Below, piece by piece: positions 9,255 through 18,543 of a stretch of DNA of 64,000 nucleotides (the stretch's first letter is position 1; every line of letters starts with the position of its first letter). The stretch lies in the NCBI GenBank assembly GCA_030448125.1, contig JAUJNO010000012.1:13460-77459 (forward strand), written 5' to 3'. The stretch comes from Rubrobacteraceae bacterium (GTDB taxonomy: Bacteria > Actinomycetota > Rubrobacteria > Rubrobacterales > Rubrobacteraceae). Under the pieces are notes generated by a model that saw only the letters and a program-made list of their open reading frames with translations, made no database searches and had not been told where the DNA came from. Made by a program: the position numbers and the translations under genes.

Positions 9255-10667
9255 ATGGGACCTTTGGCTGAAGAGTTTAATGTTGGGGTCGTCGGCGCCG
9301 GATACGTAGGGCTGGTCACGGGTGCGTGTCTGGCGTACGTTGGGCACCGGGTGACGTGCGTGGATAAGGACGAGGGGCGCGTCGCCGAGCTCAAGGAGGG
9401 GCGAATGCCCATCTACGAGCCCGGCCTCGAGGATCTGGTGGTTCAGAACTCTCGCCGGGGCCGCCTCTCTTTCTCGACGGACATCGCGGGGACCGTGCAC
9501 GAGGCGGACGTGCTCTTCGTCGCGGTGGACACGCCGCAGGGGGACGACGGTTCCGCGGACCTCTCGAGCGTGGCGGCGGTCGCACGGTCGATAGGCCGGG
9601 CGCTGGCGGAGCGGCCCGGGGCCGGGAGAGCGCAAAGAGAACGTCCCCTCGTCGTGGTCAACAAGAGCACCGTGCCGGTCGGCTCGGGAGACTACGTCTC
9701 GATGCTCATACAAGAAGGCGCCTCTGAGAGTTCGTCCGGGAACGGCGCGGTCGATTACCGGGTGGTCTCAAGCCCTGAGTTCTTGCGGGAAGGGAGCGCG
9801 GTCTACGACTCCTTCTTCCCCAACAGGATCGTGCTGGGGGCCGACAAGCGGGACGCTTTGGACACGATGCGCGCCCTGTACGAGCCGTTCATCGAGCAGA
9901 CCTTCCCGACGCAGGTAGACCCAAGGCCCAAAGTCGCGGTACCGTTCGTCACCACGGATCTCGCGAGCGCGGAGATGATCAAGTACGCCGCCAACGCTTT
10001 TCTCGCGACCAAGATCAGCTTTATAAACGAGATCGCCACGATCTGCGAGCTGGTCGGCGCGGACGTCTCTAGCGTCGCCCACGGCATCGGTCTCGATGAC
10101 CGCATCGGCAGCCGCTTCTTGAGTGCCGGCATCGGCTGGGGTGGCTCCTGCTTCCCGAAGGACGTGGCCGCCCTGCGCTCCATCGCCCGTGAGTACGATC
10201 ACGAGCCTGTTCTGCTCGACGCGTCGGTCGCCGTGAACGAGCGCCAGCGCAAGCGGGTCGTCTCCAAGCTCCAGCGCGACCTGCACACCCTGAAGGGCAA
10301 GCGCGTCGCCCTCCTTGGTCTCGCTTTCAAGCCGAACACCGACGATCTCAGGGAGGCCCCGAGCCTGGAGATAGCACGTGCTCTGGACCAGCGCGGGGCG
10401 CGGGCCGTCGGCTACGATCCGGTGGCGGGGAAGAAGGCCGCCGGGCTCTTGCCGAACCTCAGGGTCGTCTTCGACCCCTACGAGGCTCTCTCCGGGGCAC
10501 ACGCGGCGGTGGTGGTGACAGAGTGGGAGGAGATCCGCACCCTCGACCTCCAAAGGATAGCTGCCCTCATGGAGTCGCCGAAGCTCCTCGTTGACGGCCG
10601 CAACGCTTACGACCCCCGAGCGGTCCGGGACTCGGGCCTCCTCTACCGGGGTTTCGGACGGGAATAG
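9255..10667 (+). CDS. ugd: UDP-glucose 6-dehydrogenase
   Basis: About 470 residues from the ATG at 9255; an in-frame ATG at 9147 would add 36 residues without homology. NAD-binding 'VGVVGAGYVGL' opens the protein. The central and C-terminal UDP-binding domains carry 'YAANAFLATKISFINE' and the catalytic-cysteine motif 'GGSCFPKD' near residue 297. Reaction: UDP-glucose + 2 NAD+ to UDP-glucuronate. The next gene, 10 bp away, decarboxylates the product, so the two form a UDP-xylose route feeding the exopolysaccharide. A GGAG directly abuts the chosen ATG, too close for a normal Shine-Dalgarno, so the exact start is uncertain. The gap upstream (9060-9254) is relatively AT-rich and may hold a promoter. 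Confidence 0.9.
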   Translation: MGPLAEEFNVGVVGAGYVGLVTGACLAYVGHRVTCVDKDEGRVAELKEGRMPIYEPGLEDLVVQNSRRGRLSFSTDIAGTVHEADVLFVAVDTPQGDDGSADLSSVAAVARSIGRALAERPGAGRAQRERPLVVVNKSTVPVGSGDYVSMLIQEGASESSSGNGAVDYRVVSSPEFLREGSAVYDSFFPNRIVLGADKRDALDTMRALYEPFIEQTFPTQVDPRPKVAVPFVTTDLASAEMIKYAANAFLATKISFINEIATICELVGADVSSVAHGIGLDDRIGSRFLSAGIGWGGSCFPKDVAALRSIAREYDHEPVLLDASVAVNERQRKRVVSKLQRDLHTLKGKRVALLGLAFKPNTDDLREAPSLEIARALDQRGARAVGYDPVAGKKAAGLLPNLRVVFDPYEALSGAHAAVVVTEWEEIRTLDLQRIAALMESPKLLVDGRNAYDPRAVRDSGLLYRGFGRE

Positions 10668-10676
10668 GACCTCCTG

Positions 10677-11642
10677 ATGACGAAAAAACGCGCGCTCGTT
10701 ACGGGCGGGGCGGGGTTCATCGGGAACCATCTCTGCGAACGACTTCTCCTCGAAGGCTACGAGGTTGTCTGCATGGACAACTTACGCACCGGGAGCCTGG
10801 AGAACATCGCCCACCTTCGGGACGACGCGGATTTTGAGTACGTACATCACGACGTGACCACTTACCTAGACTGTCCGGGAAGGTTGGACGAGGTCTACCA
10901 CTTCGCCTCTCCGGCCAGCCCCGCCGACTTCGAGCGGATCCCGATCCCCATCTTGAAGGTGGGCGCTCTGGGTACCTACAATGCTTTGGGTCTTGCCAAG
11001 GCCAGAAGGGCGCGCTTCATGCTCGCTTCGACGAGCGAGGTCTACGGAGATCCGCTTGTCCATCCCCAGCCCGAGGATTACTGGGGGAACGTCAACCCGA
11101 TAGGTATTCGTGGCGTCTACGACGAGGCCAAGCGCTACGCCGAATCGATCACGATGGCCTACCACCGTCACCACGGAGTGGACACCAGAATAGTGCGTAT
11201 CTTCAACACCTACGGTCCCAGGATGCGCACAGACGACGGGCGCATGATTCCGAACTTCATTCAGCAGGCGCTCTCAGGGGAACCGCTCACCGTCTACGGC
11301 AGCGGGAGCCAGACGAGAAGCGTGCAGTACATTGACGATCTCGTAGAAGGCGTCCTCAGGCTGATGAAGAGCCCGGAGACGCGTCCGGTAAACATCGGCA
11401 ACCCCGTCGAGTACACGGTGAAGGAGGTGGCCGGCCTGATCCTGGATCTTTCCGGCAGCGCGAGCGAACTGGTTCACGAACCTTTGCCGCAGGACGACCC
11501 GAAGCGGCGCTGTCCTGACATAACCCGCGCTCGCGAGACTTTGGGCTGGGAGCCCCGAGTCCCTGCCGGTGAAGGCCTCTCGCTGACCTGCGACTGGTTC
11601 GCAGAACGGGTCCAACGCGAGACCGGGCGTGTCGCCGAATGA
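10677..11642 (+). CDS. UDP-glucuronate decarboxylase (UDP-xylose synthase), extended SDR
   Basis: 321-residue extended short-chain dehydrogenase. It has 'GGAGFIGNH' for NAD binding, '[12 protein letters not shown]', 'STSEVYGDP', the catalytic 'YDEAKRYAE' (Tyr/Lys near 147-151) and '[10 protein letters not shown]'. These motifs are those of UXS rather than of galactose epimerases. Reaction: UDP-glucuronate to UDP-xylose + CO2 through a 4-keto intermediate. It follows ugd by 9 bp and its stop overlaps the next gene's ATG by 4 bp, a tight operon. The branch between UDP-xylose and related 4-keto products cannot be settled by eye. Confidence 0.85.
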   Translation: MTKKRALVTGGAGFIGNHLCERLLLEGYEVVCMDNLRTGSLENIAHLRDDADFEYVHHDVTTYLDCPGRLDEVYHFASPASPADFERIPIPILKVGALGTYNALGLAKARRARFMLASTSEVYGDPLVHPQPEDYWGNVNPIGIRGVYDEAKRYAESITMAYHRHHGVDTRIVRIFNTYGPRMRTDDGRMIPNFIQQALSGEPLTVYGSGSQTRSVQYIDDLVEGVLRLMKSPETRPVNIGNPVEYTVKEVAGLILDLSGSASELVHEPLPQDDPKRRCPDITRARETLGWEPRVPAGEGLSLTCDWFAERVQRETGRVAE

Positions 11643-12637
11643 GGGTCCTGCTCACCGGCGGCGCCGGCTTCATAGGCTCCCACGTCGCCGAACAGCTCCT
11701 CGCCCGCGGTCACGAGGTCGCCGTCGTGGACGACCTCTCGACCGGCAAGAGGGAGAACTTCCCGAAGACGCCCTGTTCTACGAGCTGGACGTCCGCTCCG
11801 GGTGCGCCGGGGTCTTCGAGGAGTTCGGCCCGCAGGCGCTCTGCCACCAGGCGGCCCAGATGGACGTGCGGCGCTCGGTCCGGGAGCCGGACTTCGACGC
11901 CGACGTCAACGTGCTGGGAACGCTGCGGCTGCTCGAAAACTGCGTCGAGCACGACGTAGAAAAGGTCGTCTTCGCCTCGACCGGAGGCGCGGTCTACGGC
12001 GAGCAGCGCGAGTTCCCGGCCGCCGAGGATCACGCCCAGTACCCGGTCTCGCCCTATGGCGTCTCGAAGCTCGCTGGCGAGCGCTACCTGCACTTCTACC
12101 GGACGCAGTACGGTCTCACCTACGCGGCGCTGCGCTACGCCAACGTCTATGGTCCTCGCCAGGACCCGCACGGAGAGGCCGGGGTCGTGGCCATCTTCTG
12201 CGGCAATCTGGCGGCGGGCGGCGAGTCGAAGATCAACGGGACCGGAGAGCAGACCCGCGACTACGTCTACGTCGAAGACGTGGCCCTGGGCCAACGTCCT
12301 CGCCCTCGAAGGCGAAGCCCCCTCCGGCGCGTACAACGTTGGGACCGGGATCGAGACCAGCGTCAACGAGCTCTACGAGATCCTGCGCGAGGCCTCCGGC
12401 AAAGACCTCCTGCCCGCGCACGGCCCCGCCAAACCCGGCGAGCAACTACGCAGCTCCATAGACCCGACCGCCGCCGGTCGCGTCCTCGGCTGGCGACCGG
12501 AGACGGACCTCGCTGCCGGCCTCAAACAGACTCTGAGCTTCTTCGGCGCGCTTTGCGTCAAGAAGCCGACAGCTCATAACCGAGACCGACCGGCTAGAAA
12601 GAGAAGCTGTAGCTGCTCCCGCCAGGGGTCGCCGTAG
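11639..12637 (+). pseudogene. NAD-dependent UDP-sugar epimerase, frameshifted
   Basis: ATG overlaps the previous stop (ATGA). '[20 protein letters not shown]' runs in one frame to about 11765. It then continues in another frame as '[13 protein letters not shown] ... YGVSKLAGERYLHFY ... ALRYANVYGPRQDP' to about 12287, and returns to the first frame with 'NVLALEGEAPSGAYNVG'. The joined sequence is a UDP-glucose 4-epimerase/dehydratase type SDR with the 'YGVSK' catalytic pair. The first shift fits loss of one C in 'TTCCCG', the second a gained G in 'CTGGGCC'. The true end is unclear: the reading frame stops at 12637 inside the convergent neighbour, while the alternative frame ends 'ALRQEADSS' at 12579. 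Role: supplies another UDP-sugar for the same polymer. Confidence 0.75.
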
Positions 12638-13240
12638 ATGTGGTAGCCGTTCTCCTCCCAGAAGCCGGGCTTATCTTCGGCGATAAACTCTACGCCCCGG
12701 ATCCACTTGGCGCTCTTCCAGGCGTACAGGCGCGGGATGACGAGCCGCAAAGGATAGCCGTGCCCCGGCTCCAGCGGCTCGCCGTTGTGGTGCGTCGCGA
12801 AGAGGGCATCCTCCTCGTAGAGCTCCTCGATCGGCGCGTTCGTCGTGTAGCCGCCGTCGCAGAACACGGCGAAGAACCTGGCCTCCGGCTTCAGCTTTGC
12901 CATCTCCAGTAGGTGCCTCGCCCGGACGCCCCTCCAGATGTTGTCCCCTCCACGAAGTAACGATGTTGTCCAGCCTGCTCCAGGTGAACTTTAACGCAGC
13001 CAGAGCATGTCCCAGCATCTGGGTTGAACCTGGGGGTGGAGCCTAGGTGAGAATCGGCAGCTCGTTCCACTCCTCCCAGGTGAACTTTAGAGGGTTCTCG
13101 ACCAGGCCAGAGATCGTGAAGTCCCGCCCCGTCGGGTTGAACCTCGGAGTCGAGCCGTAGGTCAGAATGCCGGAAAACGGTCGCCAACGAGGTATTGCCC
13201 CGGCGGGACTCGAAGCTTGCCACGTGCCGTATCTATCTCT
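12574..13240 (-). pseudogene. molybdopterin-dependent sulfite oxidase-family gene, scrambled
   Basis: The 3' part (12574-12903) is an intact reading frame matching the C-terminal half of small sulfite-oxidase/YedY-like molybdopterin proteins: 'GGYTTNAPIEEL', 'HHNGEPLEPGHGYPLRLV', 'RLYAWKSAKWIRGVEF', 'DKPGFWEENGYH'. Upstream, other frames give 'VPPGQYLVGDRFP' and 'LTYGSTPRFNPTGRDF', the family's N-terminus. Between them the segment encoding 'GSTPRFNP' recurs in degraded form and the Cys-containing 'HCVTRWSRLDNIWRGV' region is present only in pieces. The molybdenum-ligand cysteine region is therefore destroyed. Convergent with the epimerase gene. Unlike other frameshifted genes here, this one shows duplications as well as indels, so it is probably a real pseudogene or a local misassembly. 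Confidence 0.7.
12978..13168. repeat. diverged direct repeat inside the sulfite oxidase remnant
   Basis: 'GGGTTGAACCT' followed by 'GGAG' and 'TAGGT' occurs at 13021-13054 and again at 13134-13168. 'CCAGGTGAACTTTA' likewise occurs at 12978-12992 and 13077-13090. Both pairs are spaced about 100-113 bp, so one segment of the gene was copied in tandem and has diverged. Confidence 0.75.
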
Positions 13241-13371
13241 ATGGACGCTCCAACGCTTCTCCTATGTCAGGTCACGAAAGGTCATGAGTAGACCGCTTTG
13301 AACCACTTCTCGAGGACCAGCCCGATATGGGCAACGTTCTTCGGAAGACGCTTTCCATCGTTAGAAAAGCC

Positions 13372-13617
13372 TCACACCCTAACGAGACCGCGTCTGCGTA
13401 GGCGGTCTTTAGCGCTCAGGTAACCAAAAGAACCGCTATTGAGCTTCGCCAGAAGTACTTCGTTCGCGGGAGTCAGGCCGCCGACCTCTTCGATGCAGGT
13501 TAGCCAATGATCCAGCACATCGTAGGCCCAGGTCAGGTAAAGAGGGTCTCCCTTGTCTGAAACTTCGGCAAGGCTGTTGTCGGATAGCGCGAACTCGAAG
13601 TTTGCGCGCTGGTTCAC
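13372..13617 (-). CDS. hypothetical protein, 81 residues
   Basis: Not recognised. The GTG start (13617-13615) overlaps the TGA of the upstream minus-strand frame, a GTGA-type arrangement typical of translational coupling, which is the main reason to accept it. The protein is acidic and soluble-looking with 'YLTWAYDVLDHWLTCIEEVGG' (split here as 'YLTWAYDVLDHW' and 'LTCIEEVGG') and a basic end 'KDRLRRRGLVRV'. It could also be the detached C-terminal end of the neighbouring frameshifted gene. About 130 bp downstream lies the sulfite oxidase remnant. Confidence 0.4.
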   Translation of the reverse strand: MNQRANFEFALSDNSLAEVSDKGDPLYLTWAYDVLDHWLTCIEEVGGLTPANEVLLAKLNSGSFGYLSAKDRLRRRGLVRV

Positions 13618-14455
13618 GAAAAGATAGCTCGCAGAGCCTCCAACTTGGCTAGATCCCGCCCGATCCGTGCCGACTCGGGTATGCCTCGCCTTCCCCGCCC
13701 CCGTAGTCCTGCAGGGTTTGCAGAGTAGAAGAGTCCAGAAAGATGCGGCGCGGCTCTGTAGAATGAGGAAACATTTCTTGCTTTCAAAAGGATTCGCCCT
13801 TCAGGCACGTTTATAGGCAAGTCAGACCACTCCGCCTTCGCCTCGACTTCTTTCTTTGGCTTCTTGCCGAGTACGAACTCGCTCCGCGGCTCCGCGTTGT
13901 CGCCGAGCTCCTTGTCACGGTACTGGTAGACGCCGCGGACGTATGGCCGCCGGTGGTGCGCTTCTCTGTGTACGACAGTTTCACGTTGGGGTTTATGGCG
14001 CTGACCATCGCCTTCTCGTAGGTAGAGAAAGCGGCGCAGGGCTTGACGTCCCAGCCGGGGACGCCCTCCTGGCCCATACCGCCAAACCACGGGCAGCGGT
14101 CGGCGTTTATGACGTACTCGCCATCCTTCGTTTCGGTCAGCGTGATCTCGATGTCGAAGAAGCGGTTGGCGAGCATGACGACGTCCACGGTGTCCTTCAT
14201 GGTGCTGACACCGAGTTGCTCGCGCAGGTCCGTACCCTGCTTCTCGCCGATGCGGCTCATGGCCAGCTTCCCGACCTTCTGCCCGTCGTAGCCGAGGTCG
14301 TCCGCGGCCCGGATCATCTCGTCCAGGATGACGCCGGTGCCCGCCGAGGCTGCCTTCCACTTGTACCAGGTCGGTCCCGGCAACCCGAGGCGCATCGCAA
14401 GCCGCGCCAGGAAGAGCGGTAGTTTTGGAAGACCGTAGACCTTGAGCCACTTCAT
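13614..14455 (-). pseudogene. unknown protein, possibly L-2-amino-thiazoline-4-carboxylate hydrolase-like, frameshifted
   Basis: Starts at ATG 14455 ('MKWLKVYGLPKLPLFLARLAMRLG'-like amphipathic N-terminus). The frame is good to about 13955 and includes 'ADRCPWFGGMG', 'VKPCAAFSTYEKAMVSAINP' and 'YTEKRTTGG'. The sequence then continues in another frame as 'YVRGVYQYRDKELGDN' and 'INVPEGRILLKAR' to a TGA at 13614. The 'CPW' motif, a second Cys and a late 'I-NP' segment recall the ATC-hydrolase/DUF6125 group, but the likeness is weak and from memory. A single-base indel near 13950 explains the split. A coupled small frame follows. Function not assigned. Confidence 0.5.
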
Positions 14456-14546
14456 AACCGATCCATTCCCTCTTTAGCCGACAGCGTCCTCGATTATACC
14501 CGCCGCTTGGTCCGCGCGTTCCCGTGGTGGCTGGCTCCGGGCCGGA

Positions 14547-15940
14547 TCAGAGCGCCTCGGCCCGGCCCTCCTCGATTAATCGTTCTACCTTCTCGACGTA
14601 CTCTTCGGGCTTGGCCTTGCGCTCTAGGCCCCCGGCGGACATGTAGCGTACCTTGCCGAAAACTTCCCGCTCCTTCCAGCCACGGTCGTGTTGCCCAAAG
14701 ACCCAGGCGACGTTGGCGTAGGAGTTGGGGTCACGCCCGTCGAGGAAGTACTTGTTGTTGAGGTAGAGCGTCGTCTCGTAGGCCTCCTCGGGTGACGCGC
14801 TCCACTCCAGGATCTTCTTCCCCAGTACATCCTCATGTAGTTGTGCATGTAGCCCGTATAACGCATCTCGTTCATCGCCGCGTTCCAGTATTCGTCGTGC
14901 GTCCCGGCGTTCTCGAGCTGCTCCCGGGCGTAGACAGGGTCTCGACCGTCCTTTTCGTGCTCTTTCAAAGTTTCTTTGGCCCAGCCGGGGAGGCAGGAGA
15001 ACCTGTCGTAGTCTGGGGTGTAGTGGCAGAAGTTCATGGAGAGCTCGCGGCGCACTATGAGCTCTTCGAGGTAAGAGTCGAGGTCTTCTTTGGGGGATTC
15101 GCGGCACGGATCTTCAACGCCACTTGTATGGGTGAGATGTGACCGTAGTGCAGATACTTGCTCATGTGCGAGACGTCGTCGGTCTGCGGCTGGTTGCGGT
15201 GCTCCACGTAGGTACCGAGCCTGCTCTTTATGAAGTCTTCGAGGATCCCCTTCGCCGCCTTGGTTCCACCCCTGTAGAGGTGGCTTATGGGGGCCACGTT
15301 CCTGTCGAGTCCCATATCGTCCAGGATCGCTCCGACGTCCGAGAGGTCGAGGCCGTCGTCCTTCATGTTCAGGGACTGCTTCTCCACCTCCGTTCGTTCG
15401 AGCTCGACCAGGAACTCGTCGAGGTGTTCCCGTATCCTGGGCCTCAGGGTTCGCGCCGCGTGCTCCTGCTTGTTCGACGCGAGCTCGACTGGCACTACTA
15501 CCTCGGTCTCGACCTGCACGACGAGACAGCCGGCCTCTCTAGCTACCCTCTCGCGCCACTCTTTCTGGAGCCTCAGGTAGCTCATGTCGCAGACGATTAG
15601 AGAGGCGTTCTTGCTCGCGTCGTGCGCCACTTCGTCCGGGGAGTCGCGGCGCACGACGAACTTGATCTTGCGCTCTTTGAGCTCCTCTTTTACCTCCTGC
15701 AAGCCTTCGAGCAGGAAGGCGTAGTGCCTGAGGTTGGCCTCCGGGTAGCCGTCCGTGAGCCCGAAGACTACGAGGAGTCGCTGGCCCAGTTCGTTCGCCC
15801 TCTGCACGGCGTACTCAAGCGCGTGGTTGTACTCTGCCCTTTGCGCCTCCTGCATCCAGTACAGTACGTAGTCGCCCTCTCTAGTATCTTGCTTCGTTCA
15901 GCTGCCGGATGCGCTCTTCTTGTATTTCCTTCGTCACCAC
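14547..15940 (-). pseudogene. class II CPD photolyase, three frameshifts
   Basis: A GGAGGACGGA site precedes GTG codons at 15940/15937; the protein begins 'TKEIQEERIRQLNEA'. After a shift near 15878 it continues 'GDYVLYWMQEAQRAEYNHALEYA' to 'IRAANPP' near 15095. It then runs as '[24 protein letters not shown] ... YMRMYWG' and, after a shift near 14822, as '[32 protein letters not shown]' in pieces to 14547. Together these are the antenna and FAD-binding domains of a class II deoxyribodipyrimidine photolyase. Role: light-driven repair of cyclobutane pyrimidine dimers. The shift at 15092-15096 is a C5 run where C6 would keep the frame. All parts are well conserved, so the organism's gene is probably intact and the indels may be sequencing errors. 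Confidence 0.85.
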
Positions 15941-16043
15941 TCCGTCCTCCGGGATATGTAGCTTGCCGCTACGCACGAATAACGCATCCAGACCTGCCCG
16001 TCTGGGCGAGAAAACACGCCCAGAGAAACGACTGGAGCAGTCT

Positions 16044-17336
16044 TCAGTATCCGGGGCGGCCCATACGGGAGTAGGTGATCTGCTTTCCCGCCTCTACGCC
16101 GGGCTGGTCGAAGGCATTCACCTCGTAGAGCGAACCCGCGATCGCCGTCTGGACCTCCAGGGCCTGGAACAGGTACCCCAGGTGCTCCTCGTCCACCCTC
16201 CCCAGCTTGATCGTCGCGTTGGGCCGCCCAGCTTCGGTGAGCGCCCGCCGCGTGGCGTCGCACTCGACGTTTAACAGCTCGGCCATCGTGTGGCCGCCGA
16301 GGTAGCCGACTCCTTCGAGGTCATCGTAGGCTTTGGGGATGGTCAGGTCGCGCGGGTGCTCTTCGACCTCGATAATCTCGATGATCTTGTCCTGCGGCCC
16401 CTGCATGTACAGCTGCACCTGTGAGTGCTGGTCTGTCGTCCCCACGGCGCCATGTGGCGTCGAACCCTTGCCCTCCTTGCCCAAAGATTCCGCCCAGAGC
16501 TGCACGAACCAGGACGCGAACCGATCCAGACTATCAGTGTAGGGCATCATCACCCGCACGTTGCGCCCACGGGCCGTGTCCATCAGGTAGTGGAAGGCGG
16601 CGCCCTGCACGGCCGGGTGGTCCGCGCCCCTCTCCGTCACCTCGCCGGCGCACTCGGCGGCGCCGCGCAGCAGGGCGTCGACGTCGAGGCCGGTGACGGC
16701 GGCGGGGAAGAGGCCGACCGGCGTGAGGACCGAGAAGCGGCCGCCGACGTCGGGCGGTATCTGAAGCGTCCTTATACTCTCCTTCCCGGCTATCTGCACG
16801 AGGTAGCCCTCTTCCGGGTCGGTGGTAAAGACCACATGTTCCCCGTACGCGTCTTCGCCCAAAGCATCCACGAGTGCGCCGCGAATGACGAGGAAGTTAG
16901 CCATGGTCTCGGCGGTCGAGCCGCTCTTGGTGACGACGTTGGCCCAGGTGCCGGCCATGTCCGCGACGTCGAGGATGGCGGCCAGGGTGGCGGGGTCGGT
17001 GTTCTCCGCGAAGTGGAGGCGGGGACCTCCCCGGTCGGCGAGCAGGTTGTAGTAGGGGTGGTTGAGGGCGCGGTGGAGGGCGATGGGACCTAGAGCGGAG
17101 CCGCCGATGCCGATGTGGACAAAGTCCGTGGCGCCAGAGGCCCGTACCTCCTCGGCCAGGGACTTCGACGGCCCGGAGAGCCCGGTCGTCTCCGGGAGGC
17201 GCATAAAGCCGGGCGGGTTTTCAAGAAAGGTGTTCACGGCCTCTTCGAGGTTGGGACGCAGGTCGCGCAACTCCTCGTCGCCGATACCCCCTTCCACCTC
17301 GACGAGGTTCGTGTAGTCGAAGGCGACGTTGGCCAT
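16044..17336 (-). CDS. pgi: glucose-6-phosphate isomerase
   Basis: 430 residues, the length of the shorter bacterial PGI type. Motifs: 'VHIGIGGSALGPIAL', 'VVTKSGSTAETMANF' for sugar-phosphate binding, 'STPHGAVGTTDQHSQVQLYM' split around 'GTTDQHSQ' with catalytic Gln/His, and 'NAFDQPGVEAGK' near the end. Reaction: glucose-6-phosphate to fructose-6-phosphate in the cytoplasm. It links central metabolism to UDP-glucose supply for the polysaccharide locus. It is intact, on the minus strand, separated from the upstream sigma-factor gene by a strong hairpin, so it likely has its own promoter. Confidence 0.95.
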   Translation of the reverse strand: MANVAFDYTNLVEVEGGIGDEELRDLRPNLEEAVNTFLENPPGFMRLPETTGLSGPSKSLAEEVRASGATDFVHIGIGGSALGPIALHRALNHPYYNLLADRGGPRLHFAENTDPATLAAILDVADMAGTWANVVTKSGSTAETMANFLVIRGALVDALGEDAYGEHVVFTTDPEEGYLVQIAGKESIRTLQIPPDVGGRFSVLTPVGLFPAAVTGLDVDALLRGAAECAGEVTERGADHPAVQGAAFHYLMDTARGRNVRVMMPYTDSLDRFASWFVQLWAESLGKEGKGSTPHGAVGTTDQHSQVQLYMQGPQDKIIEIIEVEEHPRDLTIPKAYDDLEGVGYLGGHTMAELLNVECDATRRALTEAGRPNATIKLGRVDEEHLGYLFQALEVQTAIAGSLYEVNAFDQPGVEAGKQITYSRMGRPGY

Positions 17337-17398
17337 GCGTGCTCCCCTCTGTGGCGTTCCGGAACCTGTCCGGGGCAGTTTAAGGCTCGTAGAGACGC

Positions 17399-17422
17399 GG
17401 GGCCACCTTGTAAGGTGGCCCC
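17399..17422 (-). terminator. hairpin terminator after the sigma factor gene
   Basis: Perfect 11-bp inverted repeat (GGGGCCACCTT / AAGGTGGCCCC) with a 2-base centre, lying 22 bp after the sigma factor stop and before pgi on the minus strand. There is no long U-run, so it may work by structure alone. Confidence 0.7.
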
Positions 17423-17444
17423 GTCGAGGAGCGACGCCGCGTTG

Positions 17445-18335
17445 TTACGCGGATTTGCCGGACGGCTCGAGGAAGGATCCAAGCTCGGCTTTGAGGGCGC
17501 GCGAGCGGAGCCTGCGCAGCGCGGAGCTTTGTACCTGGCGGACCCGCTCGCGGGTTATGCCCATGCTCATGCCGATCTCCGCGAGCGAGGCGCACCCTTC
17601 GCCGTCGAGGCCGTAGCGGCGTTCGACGACGTAGCGCTCGCGCTCGGGGAGGGTTGCGAGTAGGTTGCGGACGGAGTCCTTGAGGGCATCCTCCATCAGC
17701 AGGTCCTCCGCGCCGGCCTCCGTCTCGTCGGCGAGGAGGTCCGAGAGGGAGCCGTCTTCGTCGGAGCCGACGGGCACGTCGTAGGAGACGACGGTCTTAC
17801 GGGCGGTGAGAGCGCTAACGACATCCTCCGTGCTCTTGCCAACATACTTGGAGAGCTCTTCGACGGAGGGCTCGCGGCCGGTCGTGGCCTGCAGGTGGTT
17901 GCGGGCGCCGTTCATGAGCCGCTCACCTTCGGCGGCGTGGATTGGGACCCGGATGGCGGCCGCTTTGTTGGAGATGGCCCGGCTTATGGACTGCTTGATC
18001 CACCAGGTGGCGTAGGTCGAGAACTTGGTGCCGAAGGCCGCGTCGAAGCCTCGCGCCGCCCTCATGAGTCCCAGGTTGCCCTCCTGAATGAGGTCGGCGA
18101 ACTCGAGACCGCGGCCCATATACCCGCGCGCCACCGAGACGACGAGTCTCAGGTTGCACTCGACGAGCTCTTCCCACGCCGTCTCGTCGCCCGCGCTGAT
18201 CCGCGCCGAAAGCGCCGCCTCCTCGCGGCGGCTGAGGATCCCGTGCCGTCTGGCCCGCGACAGGTACAGGTCGAGAACATCCGGTCCCACCTCGCCCCTG
18301 CTGGAGCCCGCCGTCCGCTCTATCTTTTGCTCCAT
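17445..18335 (-). CDS. RNA polymerase sigma-70 family factor (SigA/SigB-like, no region 1.1)
   Basis: 296 residues with regions 1.2 through 4.2. Region 2 shows 'NLRLVVSVARGYMGRGLEFADLIQEGN' in short blocks and '[17 protein letters not shown]'. Region 3 has 'EPSVEELSKYVG'. Region 4 has 'LPERERYVVERRYGL' and the helix-turn-helix 'ASLAEIGMSMGITRERVRQVQ'. Role: promoter recognition, probably a group 1 or 2 housekeeping-like sigma. A second such gene lies at 45942, and their -10 binding residues look similar, so their regulons may overlap. It is divergent from nth; the 200-bp gap between them holds a repeated TGTCCCG motif. Confidence 0.9.
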   Translation of the reverse strand: MEQKIERTAGSSRGEVGPDVLDLYLSRARRHGILSRREEAALSARISAGDETAWEELVECNLRLVVSVARGYMGRGLEFADLIQEGNLGLMRAARGFDAAFGTKFSTYATWWIKQSISRAISNKAAAIRVPIHAAEGERLMNGARNHLQATTGREPSVEELSKYVGKSTEDVVSALTARKTVVSYDVPVGSDEDGSLSDLLADETEAGAEDLLMEDALKDSVRNLLATLPERERYVVERRYGLDGEGCASLAEIGMSMGITRERVRQVQSSALRRLRSRALKAELGSFLEPSGKSA

Positions 18336-18438
18336 CTTAGCCTCCCATCCGTTTTACATCTCGTCTTTACGGGGACCAAGATACTCCTCGCCCGGCGGGT
18401 GTTGTATAGGAAATAGGTCCTATAGGCGTATGGGCGAA

Positions 18439-18488
18439 TGTCCCGGCTGTCCCGGATTCTTGTCCCGATTGTCCCGGGTTTCGTCCCG
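18439..18488. repeat. TGTCCCG motif repeated between divergent sigma factor and nth genes
   Basis: TGTCCCG occurs at 18439, 18448, 18461 and 18470, with a fifth CGTCCCG at 18482. Spacings alternate 9, 13, 9, 12 bp. The array sits 35-85 bp upstream of the nth -10 and about 100-150 bp upstream of the sigma factor start, a position suited to a regulator binding site array. Confidence 0.7.
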
Positions 18489-18523
18489 GTCCAAAGGTCC
18501 GCGGGACGTCCTTGGGATCGCGG

Positions 18524-18529
18524 TATAAT
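18524..18529 (+). promoter_or_regulatory. -10 element for nth
   Basis: Consensus TATAAT ends 14 bp before the ATG at 18544. No Shine-Dalgarno is present, so the transcript would have a leader of only about eight bases. A clear -35 is not seen, which fits activator-dependent initiation from the TGTCCCG array upstream. Confidence 0.6.
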
Positions 18530-18543
18530 CTCCCCCGATCACC

